From: Rhipicephalus microplus | Taxonomy: Eukaryota > Arthropoda > Arachnida > Ixodida > Ixodidae | Direction of reading: 5' to 3' | DNA: 64,000 bases | Assembly (NCBI RefSeq): GCF_043290135.1 | Contig: NC_134707.1 | Location: forward strand, 79,812,987-79,876,986 | Shown: piece after piece, positions 1 through 12,526 of the stretch | How the letters are laid out: the number at the start of each line of letters is the position of its first letter | How positions within the stretch are numbered: the stretch's first letter is position 1 | The notes under the pieces: model-generated | Told to the model about the DNA's origin: nothing | Database searches by the model: none | The model's input: only the letters and a program-made list of their open reading frames with translations | Translations under genes and position numbers: made by a program

Positions 1-1618
1 CGCACGGTACCTTTACGAAAGTTCTCGTGAGCTATGCGCGGGTTGAGAGTTCGAGCCTCACCTGGGGAATGAAATTTTAATTAGTTTTCCTATTTAGTCA
101 TGAGGGGTATTGTATACTCAATGCTGGCGACTGCCTGGCTCGAAAACATTTGTTTACTGGAGGTGTGTGTAGACAACAGTCCTAAAGGAAACACTCTTAC
201 GTGCAACCGCGTTCCCAGTGGCGCAATTGGTTAGTGCACAGTACTTATACGACAGTTCTCGTGAGCTATGCCGGGGTTGTGAGTTCGAGCCTCACCTGGG
301 GAATGAAATTTTTATTAGTTTTCATATTTAGTCATGAGGTTAATTGTATACTCAATGCTGGCGACTGCCTGGCTCGAAAACATTTGTTTACCGGAGGTGT
401 GTGTAGACAACAGTCCTAAAGGAAACACTCTTACGTGCAACCATGTTCCACAGTGGCGCAATTGGTTAGCGCACGGTACTTATACGACAGTTCTCGTGAG
501 CTATGCCGGGGTTGTGAGTTCGAGCCTCACCTGGGGAATGAAATTTTTATTAGTTTTCACATTTAGTCATGAGGTACATTGTATACTCAATGCTGGCGAC
601 TGCCTGGCTCGAAAGCATTTGTTTACTGGAGTTGTGTATAGACAACAGTCTTAAAGGAAAGACTCCTACGTGCGACCGTGTTCCCCAGTGGCGCAATTGG
701 TTAGCGCACGGTACTTATACGACAGTTCTCGTGAGCTATGCCGGGGTTGTGAGTTTGAGCCTCACCTGGGGAATGGAATTTTTATTAGTTTTCATATTTA
801 GCCTTGAGGGTAATTGTATACTCAATGCTGGCGACTGCCTGGCTCGGAAACATTTGTTTACTGGAGTTGTGTGGAGACAACAGTCGTAAAGGAAACCCTC
901 TTACGTGCAACCGTGTTCCCCAGTGGCGCAATTGGTTAGCGCACAAACTTATTCGACAGTTCTCGTGAGCTATGCGCGGGTTGAGTGTTCGAGCCTCACC
1001 TGGGGAATAAATTTTTATTAGTTTTCCTATTTAGTCATGAGGTTAATTGTATACTCAATGCTGGCGACTGCCTGGCACGAAAACATTTGTTTACTGGAGG
1101 TGTGTGTAGACAACAGTCCTAAAGGAAACACTCTCACGTGCAACCGCGTTCCCCAGTGGCGCAATTGGTTAGTGCACGGTACTTTTACGACCGTTCTCGT
1201 GAGCTATGCCGGGGTTGTGAGTTCGAGCCTCACCTATAGAATCAAATTTTTATTAGATTTCATATTTAGTCATGAGGTTAATTGTATACTAAATTCTGGC
1301 GACTGCCTGGCTCGAAAACATTTGTTTACTGGAGGTGTGTGTAGACAACCGTCCTAAAGGAAACACTCTTACGTGCAACCGTGTTCCCCAGTGGCGCAAT
1401 TGGTTAGCGCACGGAACCTATACGACAGTTCTCGTGAGCCATGCCGGGGTTGTGATTTCGAGCCTCACCTGGGGAATAAATTTTTATTAGTTTTCCTATT
1501 TAGTCATGAGGTTAATTGTACACTCAATGCTGGCGACTGCCTGGCACGAAAACATTTGTTTACTGGAGGTGTGTGTAGACAACAGTCCTAAAGAAAACAC
1601 TCTTACGTGCAACCGTGT

Positions 1619-1710
1619 TCTCCAGTGGCGCAATTGGTTAGCGCACGGTACTTATACGACAGTTCTCGTGAGCTATGCCGGGGTTGTGAGTTCGAGCCTC
1701 ACCTGGGGAA
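1619..1710 (+). tRNA. tRNA-Ile(UAU) copy with intron, one G:U in acceptor
   Basis: Consensus body except acceptor TCTCCAG, where U3 faces G70 as a wobble pair, so the stem still closes. T5 terminator present. The same variant recurs at 20853, 23905 and 32114. Confidence 0.52.
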
Positions 1711-3023
1711 TGAAATTTTTATTAGTTTTCATTATTAGTCTTGAGGTTAATTGTATACTCAATGCTGGCGACTGCCTGGCTCGAAAAGATTTGGTTACAG
1801 GAGGTGTGTGTAGAAAACAGTCCTAAAGGAAACACTTTTACGTGCAACCGTGTTCAAGAGTGGCGCAATTGGTTAGCGCACGGTACTTATACGACAGTTC
1901 TCGTGAGCTATGCCGGGGTTGTGAGTTTGAGCCTCACCTGGGGAATGAAATTGTTATTAGTTTTCATTATTAGTCATGACGTTAATTGTATACTCAATGC
2001 TGGCGACCGCCTGGCTCGAAACATTTGTTTACTGGAGTTGTGTGTAGACAACAGTCCTAAAGAAAAGACTCCTACGTGCGACCGTGTTCCCCAGTGGCAC
2101 AATTGGTTAGCGCACGGTACTTACAGACAGTTCTCGTCAGCTATGCCGAGGTTGTGAGTTCGAGACTCACCTGTGGAATGAAATTTTTATTAGTTTTCAT
2201 ATTTAGTCATGAGGTTAAATGTATACTCAATGCTGGCGACTGCCTGGCTCGAAAACATTTGTTTACTGGAGGAGTGTGTAGACAACAGTTGTAAAGGAAA
2301 CACTCTTACGTGCAACCGTGTTCCCCAGTGGCGCAATTGGTTAGCGCACAAACTTATTCGACAGTTCTCGTGAGCTATGCGCGGGTTGAGTGTTCGAGCC
2401 TCACCTGGGGAATAAAATTTTTATTAGTTTTCATATTTAGTCATGAGGTTAATGTTAAACTCAATGCTGGCGACTGCCTGGCTCGAAAACATTTGTTTAC
2501 TGGAGGTGTGTGTAGACAACAGTCCTAAAGGAAACACTCTTACGTGCAACCATGTTCCCCAGTGGCACAATTAGTTAGCACACGGTACTTATACGACAGT
2601 TCTCGTGAGCTTTGCCGGGGTTGTGAGTTCGAGCCTCACCTGTGGAATGAAATCTTTATTAGTTTTCATATTTAGTCATGAGGTTAAATGTATACTCAAT
2701 GCTGGCGACTGCCTGGCTCGAAAAAATTTTTTTACTGGAGATGTGTGTAGACAACAGTCCTAAAGGAAACACTTTTACGTGCAACCGTGTTCCCCAGTGG
2801 CGCGATTGGTTAGCGCTGAATTTATAGGACACTTCTCGTGAGCTATGCCGGGGTTGTGAGTTCGAGCCTCACCTGGGGGATGAAATTTTCATTAGTTTTC
2901 ATATTTAGTCATGAGGTTAATTGTATACTCAATGCTGGCAACTGCCTGGCTCGAAAACATTTGTTTACTCGAGTTGTGTGGAGACAACAGTCCTAAAGGA
3001 AAGACTCCTACGTGCGACCGTGT

Positions 3024-3115
3024 TCCCCAGTGGCGCAATTGGTTAGCGCACGGTACTTATACGACAGTTCTCGTGAGCTATGCCGGGGTTGTGAGTTCGA
3101 GCCTCACCTGGGGAA
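3024..3115 (+). tRNA. tRNA-Ile(UAU) copy with intron, fully base-paired
   Basis: All four stems pair over their whole length. The anticodon is UAU, with an 18-nt intron after nucleotide 37. Box A and box B match the unit consensus and a T5 run follows. It decodes AUA if charged. It differs from an ordinary tRNA-Ile in having T1:A72 instead of G1:C72. It is one of few array copies with no arm mismatch. Structure is certain from sequence; function is not known. Confidence 0.6.
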
Positions 3116-3516
3116 TGAAATTTTTATTAGTTTTCATATTTAGTCATGAGGTTAATTGTATACTCAATGCTGGCCACTTCCTGGCTCGAATACATTTGTT
3201 TACTGGAGGTATGTGTAGACAACAGTCCTATAGGAAACACTCTTACGTGCAACCATGTTCCACAGTGGCGCAATTGGTTAGCGCACGGTACTTATACGAC
3301 AGTTCTCGTGAGCTATGCCGGGGTTGTGAGTTCGAGCCTCACCTGGGGAATGAAATTTTTATTAGTTTTCATATTTAGTCATGAGGTATATTGTATACTC
3401 AATGCTGGCGACTGCCTGGCTCGAAAACATTTGTTTACTGGAGTTTTGCGCAGATAACAGTCCTAAAGAAAAGACTCCTACGTGTGACCGTGTTCCCCAG
3501 TGGCGCAATTGGTTAG

Positions 3517-5350
3517 CGCACGGTACCTTTACGAAAGTTCTCGTGAGCTATGCGCGGGTTGAGAGTTCGAGCCTCACCTGGGGAATGAAATTTTAATTAG
3601 TTTTCCTATTTAGTCATGAGGGGTATTGTATACTCAATGCTGGCGACTGCCTGGCTCGAAAACATTTGTTTACTGGAGGTGTGTGTAGACAACAGTCCTA
3701 AAGGAAACACTCTTACGTGCAACCGCGTTCCCAGTGGCGCAATTGGTTAGTGCACAGTACTTATACGACAGTTCTCGTGAGCTATGCCGGGGTTGTGAGT
3801 TCGAGCCTCACCTGGGGAATGAAATTTTTATTAGTTTTCATATTTAGTCATGAGGTTAATTGTATACTCAATGCTGGCGACTGCCTGGCTCGAAAACATT
3901 TGTTTACCGGAGGTGTGTGTAGACAACAGTCCTAAAGGAAACACTTTTACGTGCAACCATGTTCCACAGTGGCGCAATTGGTTAGCGCACGGTACTTATA
4001 CGACAGTTCTCGTGAGCTATGCCGGGGTTGTGAGTTCGAGCCTCACCTGGGGAATGAAATTTTTATTAGTTTTCACATTTAGTCATGAGGTACATTGTAT
4101 ACTCAATGCTGGCGACTGCCTGGCTCGAAAGCATTTGTTTACTGGAGTTGTGTATAGACAACAGTCTTAAAGGAAAGACTCCTACGTGCGACCGTGTTCC
4201 CCAGTGGCGCAATTGGTTAGCGCACGGTACTTATACGACAGTTCTCGTGAGCAATGCCGGGGTTGTGAGTTTGAGCCTCACCTGGGGAATGGAATTTTTA
4301 TTAGTTTTCATATTTAGCCTTGAGGGTAATTGTATACTCAATGCTGGCGACTGCCTGGCTCGGAAACATTTGTTTACTGGAGTTGTGTGGAGACAACAGT
4401 CGTAAAGGAAACCCTCTTACGTGCAACCGTGTTCCCCAGTGGCGCAATTGGTTAGCGCACAAACTTATTCGACAGTTCTCGTGAGCTATGCGCGGGTTGA
4501 GTGTTCGAGCCTCACCTGGGGAATAAATTTTTATTAGTTTTCCTATTTAGTCATGAGGTTAATTGTATACTCAATGCTGGCGACTGCCTGGCACGAAAAC
4601 ATTTGTTTACTGGAGGTGTGTGTAGACAACAGTCCTAAAGGAAACACTCTCACGTGCAACCGCGTTCCCCAGTGGCGCAATTGGTTAGTGCACGGTACTT
4701 TTACGACCGTTCTCGTGAGCTATGCCGGGGTTGTGAGTTCGAGCCTCACCTATAGAATCAAATTTTTATTAGATTTCATATTTAGTCTTGAGGTTAATTG
4801 TATACTCAATGCTGGCGACTGCCTGGCTCGAAAAGATTTGCTTACAGGAGGTGTGTGTAGAAAACAGTCCTAAAGGAAACACTTTTACGTGCAACCGTGT
4901 TCAAGAGTGGCGCAATTGGTTAGCGCACGGTACTTATACGACAGTTCTCGTGAGCTATGCCGGGGTTGTGAGTTCGAGCCTCACCTGGGGAATGAAATTG
5001 TTATTAGTTTTCATTATTAGTCATGACGTTAATTGTATACTCAATGCTGGCGACTGCCTGGCTCGAAACATTTGTTTACTGGAGTTGTGTGTAGACAACA
5101 GTCCTAAAGAAAAGACTCCTACGTGCGACCGTGTTCCCCAGTGGCACAATTGGTTAGCGCACGGTACTTACAGACAGTTCTCGTCAGCTATGCCGAGGTT
5201 GTGAGTTCGAGACTCACCTGTGGAATGAAATTTTTATTAGTTTTCATATTTAGTCATGAGGTTAAATGTATACTCAATGCTGGCGACTGCCTGGCTCGAA
5301 AACATTTGTTTACTGGAGGAGTGTGTAGACAACAGTTGTAAAGGAAACAC
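3517..5350 (+). repeat. Higher-order repeat: near-copy of 1-2303 minus two units
   Basis: 3517-4786 matches 1-1270 at an offset of 3,516. From about 4788 onward it matches 1741-2303 at an offset of 3,047. The 469-bp difference is exactly two satellite units, as expected from unequal exchange between units. A run of rare variants is shared in the same order, for example the CGCGGGTTGAGAG unit, then the doubled AACTTATTCGACAG unit, then the CTATAGAATC unit. Confidence 0.8.
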
Positions 5351-8300
5351 TCTTACATGCAACCGTGTTCCCCAGGGCGCTATTGGTTAGCGCACGGTAC
5401 TTATACGACAGTTCTCGTGAGCTATGCCAGGGTTGTGAGTTCGAGCCTCACCTGGGGAATAAAATTTTTATTAGTTTTCATATTTAGTCATGAGGTTAAT
5501 GTTAAACTCAATGCTGGCGACTGCCTGGCTCGAAAACATTTGTTTACTGGAGGTGTGTGTAGACAACAGTCCTAAAGGAAACACTCTTACGTGCAACCAT
5601 GTTCCCCAGTGGCACAATTAGTTAGCACACGGTACTTATACGACAGTTCTCGTGAGCTTTGCCGGAGTTGTGAGTTCGAGCCTCACCTATGGAATCAAAT
5701 TTTTATTAGATTTCATATTTAGTCATGAGGTTAATTGTATACTGAATGCTGACGACTGCCTGGTCCGAAAACATTTGTTTACTGGAGGTGTGTGTAGACA
5801 ACAGTCCTAAAGGAAACACTCTTACGTGCAACCATGTTCCCCAGTGGCGCAATGGGTTAGCGCACGGTACTTATACGACAGTTCTCTTGAGCTATGCCGG
5901 GGTTTTGAGTTCGAGCCTCATCTGGGGAATGAAATTTTTATTATTTTTCATATTTAGTCATGCGGTTAATTGTATACTCAATGCTGGTGACTGCCTGGCT
6001 CGAAAACATTTGTGCACTGGAGTTGTGTGTAGACAACAGTCTTAAAGAAAAGACTCCTACATGCGACCGTGTTCCCCAGTGGCACAATTGGTTAGCGCAC
6101 GGTACTTATACGACAGTTCTCGTGAGCTATGCCGGGGTTGTGAGTTCGAGCCTCACCTGGGGAATAAAATTTTTATTAGTTTTCATACTTAGTCGTGAGG
6201 TTCATTGTATCCTGAATGCTGGCGACTGCCTGGCTCGAAAACGTTTGTTTACTGGAGTTTTGCGCAGACAACAGTCCTAAAGGAAAGAATCCTACGTGTG
6301 ACCGTGTTCCCCAGTGGCGCAATCGGTTAGCGCATGGTACCTTCACGAAAGATCTCGTGAGCTATGCCGGGGTTGTGAGTTTGAGCCTCACCTGGGGAAT
6401 GGAATTTTCATTAGTTTTCATATTTAGCCTTGAGGTTAATTGTCTACTTAATGCTGGCGACTGCCTGGCTCGGAAACATTTGTTAACTGGAGTTGTGTGG
6501 AGACAACAGTCGTAAAGGAAACCCTCTTACGTGCAACCGTGTTCCCCAGTGGCGCAATTGGTTAGCGCACGGTACTTATACGACAGTTCTCGTCAGCTAT
6601 GCCGAGGTTGTGAGTTCGAGACTCACCTGTGGAATGAAATTTTTATTAGTTTTCATATTTGGTCATGAGGTTAATTGTATACTCAATGCTTGCGACTGCC
6701 TGGATCGAAAAAATTTGTTTACTGGAGTTTTGCGCAGACAACAGTCCTAAAGGAAAGACTCCTACGTGCGACCGTGTTCCCCAGCGGCGCAATTGGTTAG
6801 CACACGGTACTTATACGACAGTTCTCGTGAGCTATTCTGGGGTTGTGAGATTGAGCCTCGCCTGGGGAGTGAAATTTTTATTAGTTTTCATATTTAGCCA
6901 TGAGGTAATTGTATACTGAATGCTGGCGACTGCCTGGCCCGAAAACATTTGTTTACTGGAGTTGTGTGTAGACAACAGTCCTAAAGGAAACACTCTTACG
7001 TGCAACCGTGTTCCCCATGGCGCAATCGGATAGCGCACGGTACTTATAGGACAGTTCTCGTGAGCTATGCCGGGGTTGTGAGTTCGAGCCTCACCTGGGG
7101 AATGAATTTTTAATAGTGTTCATATTTAGTCATGAGGTTAATTGTATACTCAATGCTGGCGACTGCCTGGCTCGAAAACATTTTTTTACTGGAGTTGTGT
7201 CAAGACAACAGTCCTAAAGGAAACACTCTTACGTGCAACCGTGTTCCCCAGTGGCGCAATTGGTTAGCGCACGGTACTTATGCGACAGTTCTCGTGAGCT
7301 ATCCCGGGGTTGTGAGTTCGAGCCTCACCTGGGGAATGACATTTTTATTAGTTTTCATATTTAGTCATGAGGTTGATTGTATACTCAATGCTGGCGACTG
7401 CCTGGCTCGAAAACATTTATTTACTGGAGGAGTGTGTAAACAGTTGTAAAGGAAACACTCTTACGTGCAACCGTGTTCCCCAGTGGCGGTATTGGTTAGC
7501 GCACGGTACTTATACGACAGTTCTCGTGAGCTATGCCGGGGTTGTGAGTTCGAGCCTCACCTGGGGAATGAAATTTTTATTAGTTTTCATATTTAGTCAT
7601 GAGGTTAATTGTATACCCAATGCTGGCGACTGCCTGTCTCGAAAAAAATTGTTTACTGGAGGTGTGTGTAGACAACAGTCCTAAAGAAAACACTCTTACG
7701 TGCAACCATGTTCCCCAGTGGCGCAATTGGTTAGCGCACGGTACTTATACGACAGCTCTCGTGAGCTATGCCGGGGCTGTGAGTTCGAGCCTCACCCGCG
7801 GAATTAAATTTTTATTAGTTTTCATATTTAGTCATGAGGTAAATTGTATACTCAATGCTGGCGACTGCCTGGCTCGAAAACATTTGTTTACTGGAGTTGT
7901 GTCGAGACAACAGTCCTAAAGGAAACACTCTTACGTGCAACCGCGTACCCCAGTGGCGCAATTGGTTAGTGCACGGTACTTATACGACAGTTCTCGTGAG
8001 CTATGCCGGAGTTGTTAGTTCGAGCCTCACCTGGGGAATGACATTTTTATTAGTTTTCATATTTAGTCATGAGGTTGATTGTATACTCAATGCTGGCGAC
8101 TGCCTGGCTCGAAAACATTTATTTACTGGAGGAGTGTGTAAACAGTTGTAAAGGAAACACTCTTACGTGCAACCGTGTTCCCCAGTGGCGGTATTGGTTA
8201 GCGCACGGTACTTATACGACAGTTCTCGTGAGCTATGCCGGGGTTGTGAGTTCGAGCCTCACCTGGGGAATGAAATTTTTATTAGTTTTCATATTTAGTC

Positions 8301-8413
8301 ATGAGGTTAATTGTATACCCAATGCTGGCGACTGCCTGTCTCGAAAAAAATTGTTCACTGGAGTTGTGTGGAGACAACAGTCCTAGAGGAAAGACTCCTA
8401 CGTGCTACCGTGA

Positions 8414-8505
8414 TCCCCAGTGGCGCAATTGGTTAGCGCACGGTACTTATACGACAGTTCTCGTGAGCTATGCCGGGGTTGTGAGTTCGAGCCTCACCTG
8501 GGGAA
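8414..8505 (+). tRNA. tRNA-Ile(UAU) copy with intron, fully base-paired
   Basis: The tRNA part is identical to the array consensus, including intron, D, anticodon and T arms and the 7-bp acceptor stem. The downstream terminator is T4 rather than T5. The flanking spacer belongs to a different subfamily from that of the copy at 3024, so this is an independent lineage in the array that kept the same tRNA. Confidence 0.58.
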
Positions 8506-10056
8506 TGAAATTTTCATTAGTTTTCATATTTAGTCATGCGGTTAATTGTACACTCAATGCTGGCCACTGCCTGGCTCGAAAACTTTTGTTTACTGAAGGT
8601 ATGTGTAGAGAACAGTCCTAAAGGAAACACTCTTTTGTGCAACCGTGTTCCACAGTGGCGCAATTGGTTAGCGCACGGTACTTATACGACAGTTCTCGTG
8701 AGCTATGCCGGGGTTCTGAGTTCGAGCCTCACCTGGGGAATGAAATTTTTATTAGTTTTCATATTTATTCATGAGGTATATTGTATACTCAATGCTGGCG
8801 ACTGCCTGGCTCCAAAACATTTGTTTACTGGAGTTTTGCGCAGACAACAGTCCTAAAGGAAAGACTCCTACGTGTGACCGTGTTCCCCAGTGGCGCAATC
8901 GGTTAGCGCACAGTACCTTTACGAAAGTTCTCGTGAGCTATGCCGGGGTTGTGAGTTTGAGCCTCACCTGGGGAATGGAATTTTCATTAGTTTTCATATT
9001 TAGCCTTGAGGGTAATTGTATACTCAATGCTGGCGACTGCCTGGCTCGGAAACATTTGTTTACTGGAGTTGTGTGGAGACAACAGTCGTAAAGGAAACCC
9101 TCTTACGTGCAACCGTGTTCCCCAGTGGCGCAATTGGTTAGCGCACAGTACTTATACGACAGTTCTCGTGAGCTATGCTCGAGTTGAGAGTTCGAGCCTC
9201 ACCTGGGGAATGAAATTTTAATTAGTTTTCCTATTTAGTCATGAGGTTAATTGTATACTCAATGCTGGCGACTGCCTGGCTCGAAAACATTTGTTTACTG
9301 GAGTTGTGTGGAGACAACAGCCCTAAAGGAAACACTCTTACGTGCAACCGTGTTCACCAGTGGCGCAATTGGTTAGCGCACGGTACTTATACGACAGTTC
9401 TCGTGAGCTATGCCGTGGTTGTGAGTTCGAGCCTCACCTGGGGAATAAAATTTTTATTAGTTTTCATATTTAGTCTTGAGGTTAATGTTAAACTCAATGC
9501 TGGCGACTGCCTGGCTCGAAAACATTTGTTTACTGGAGGTGTGTGTAGACAACAGTCCTAAACGAAACACTCTTACGTGCAACCATGTTCCCCAGTGGCG
9601 CAATTGGTTAGCGCACGGTACTTATACGACAGTTCTCTTGAGCTATGCCGGGGTTGTGAGTTCGAGACTCACCTGTGGAATGAAATTTTTATTAGTTTTC
9701 ATATTTAGTCATGAGGTTAAATGTATACTCAATGCTGGCGACTGCCTGGCTCGAAAAAATTTGTTTACTGGAGATGTGTGTAGACAACAGTCCTAAAGGA
9801 AACACTTTTACGTGCAACCGTGTTCCCCAGTGGCGCAATTGGTTAGCGCTGAATTTATAGGACAGTTCTCGTGAGCTATGCCGGGGTTGTGAGTTCGAGC
9901 CTCACCTGGGGGATGAAAGTTTCATTAGTTTTCATATTTATTCATGAGGTTAATTGTATACTCAATGCTGGCAACTGCCTGGCTCGAAAACATTTGTTTA
10001 CTGGAGTTGTGTGGAGACAACAGTCCTAGAGGAAAGACTCCTACGTGCGACCGTGT

Positions 10057-10148
10057 TCCCCAGTGGCGCAATTGGTTAGCGCACGGTACTTATACGACAG
10101 TTCTCGTGAGCTATGCCGGGGTTGTGAGTTCGAGCCTCACCTGGGGAA
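10057..10148 (+). tRNA. tRNA-Ile(UAU) copy with intron, fully base-paired
   Basis: A perfect consensus tRNA body with intron. The 3' trailer reads AATAAAATTTTC, so the terminator is T4. Internal promoter boxes are intact. The spacer resembles that beside the copy at 8414, suggesting the two share a recent duplication. Confidence 0.58.
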
Positions 10149-11699
10149 TAAAATTTTCATTAGTTTTCATATTTAGTCATGCGGTTAATTGTACACTCAA
10201 TGCTGGCCACTGCCTGGCTCGAAAACATTTGTTTACTGGAGGTATGTGTAGACAACAGTCCTAAAGGAAACACTCTTACGTGCAACCATGTTCCACTGTG
10301 GCGCAATTGGTTAGCGCACGGTACTTATACGACAGTTCTCGTGAGCTATGCCGGGGTTGTGAGTTCGAGCCTCACCTGGAGAATGAAATTTTTATTAGTT
10401 TTCATATTTAGTCATGAGGTATATTGTATACTCAATGCTGGCGACTGCCTGGCTCGAAAACATTTGTTTACTGGAGTTTTGCGCAGACAACAGTCCTAAA
10501 GGAAAGACTCCTACGTGTGACTGTGTTCCCCAGTGGCGCAATTGGTTAGCGCACGGTACCTTTACGAAAGTTCTCGTGAGCTATGCCGAGGTTGTGAGTT
10601 TGAGCCTCACCTGGGGAATGGAATTTTCATTAGTTTTCATATTTAGCCTTGAGGTTAATTGTATACTCAATGCTGGCGACTGCCTGGCTCGGAAACATTT
10701 GTTTACTGGAGTTGTGTGGAGACAACAGTCGTAAAGAAAACCCTCTTACGTGCAACCGTGTTCCCCAGTGGCGCAATTGATTAGCGCACGGTACTTATAC
10801 GACAGTTCTCGTGAGCTATGCGCGAATTGAGAGTTCGAGCCTCACCTGGGGAATGAAATTTTAATTAGTTTTCCTATTTAGTCATGAGGTTAATTGTATA
10901 CTCAATGCTGGCGAGATCCTGGCTCGAAAACATTTGTTTACTGGAGGTGTGTGTAGACAACAGTCCTTAAGGAAACACTCTTACGTGCAACCGCGTTCCC
11001 CAGTGGCGCAATTGGTTAGTGCACGGTACTTATACGACAGTTCTCGTGAGCTATGCCGGGGTTGTGAGTTCGAGCCTCACCTGGGGAATGAAATTTTTAT
11101 TAGTTTTCATTATTAGTCATGAGGTTAATTGTATACTCAATGCTGGCGACTGCCTGGCTCGAAAACATTTGTTTACTGGAGTTGTGTGTAGACAACAGTC
11201 CTAAAGAAAAGACTCCTACGTGCGACCGTGTTCCCCAGTGGCGCAATTGGTTAGCGCATGGTATTTATACGACAGTTCTCGTCAGCTATGCCGAGGTTGT
11301 GAGTTCGAGACTCACCTGTGGAATGAAATTTTTATTAGTTTTCATATTTAGTCATGAGGTTAAATGTATACTCAATGCTGGCGACTGCCTGGCTCGAAAA
11401 AATTTTTTTACTGGAGATGTGTGTAGACAACAGTCCTAAAGGAAACACTTTTACGTGCAACCGTGTTCCCCAGTGGCGCGATTGGTTAGCGCTGAATTTA
11501 TAGGACACTTCTCGTGAGCTATGCCGGGGTTGTGAGTTCGAGCCTCACCTGGGGGATGATATTTTCATTAGTTTTCATATTTAGTCATGAGGTTAATTGT
11601 ATACTCAATGCTGGCAACTGCCTGGCTCGAAAACATTTGTTTACTTGAGTTGTGTGGAGACAACAGTCCTAAAGGAAAGACTCCTACGTGCGACCATGT

Positions 11700-11791
11700 T
11701 CCCCAGTGGCGCAATTGGTTAGCGCACGGTACTTATACGACAGTTCTCGTGAGCTATGCCGGGGTTGTGAGTTCGAGCCTCACCTGGGGAA
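11700..11791 (+). tRNA. tRNA-Ile(UAU) copy with intron, fully base-paired
   Basis: A perfect consensus body with intact box A and box B and a T5 terminator. Immediately upstream the spacer reads CGACCATGT instead of the common CGACCGTGT. Related to the unit holding the 3024 copy. Confidence 0.6.
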
Positions 11792-12526
11792 TGAAATTTT
11801 TATTAGTTTTCATATTTAGTCATTAGGGTAATTGTATACTCAATGCTGGCCACTTCCTGGCTCGAAAACATTTGTTTACTGGAGGTATGTGTAGACAACA
11901 GTCCTATAGGAAATACTCTTACGTGCAACCATGTTCCACAGTGGCGCAATTGGTTAGCGCACGGTACTTATACGACAGTTCTCGTGAGCTATGCCGGGGT
12001 TGTGAGTTCGAGCCTCACCTGGGGAATGAAATTTTTATTAGTTTTCATATTTAGTCATGAGGTATATTGTATACTCAATGCTGGCGACTGCCTGGCTCGA
12101 AAACATTTGTTTACTGGAGTTTTGCGCAGACAACAGTCCTAAAGGAAAGACTCCTACGTGTGACCGTGTTCCCCAGTGGCGCAATTGGTTAGCGCACGGT
12201 ACCTTTACGAAAGTTCTCGTGAGCTATGCGCGGGTTGGGAGTTCGAGCCTCACCTGGGGAATGAAATTTTAATTAGTTTTCCTATTTAGTCATGAGGGGT
12301 ATTGTATACTCAATGCTGGCGACTGCCTGGCTCGAAAACATTTGTTTACTGGAGGTGTGTGTAGACAACAGTCCTAAAGGAAACACTCTTACGTGCAACC
12401 GCGTTCCCCAGTGGCGCAATTGGTTAGTGCACGGTACTTATACGACAGTTCTCGTGAGCTATGCCGGGGTTGTGAGTTCGAGCCTCACCTGGGGAATGAA
12501 ATTTTTATTAGTTTTCATATTTAGTC

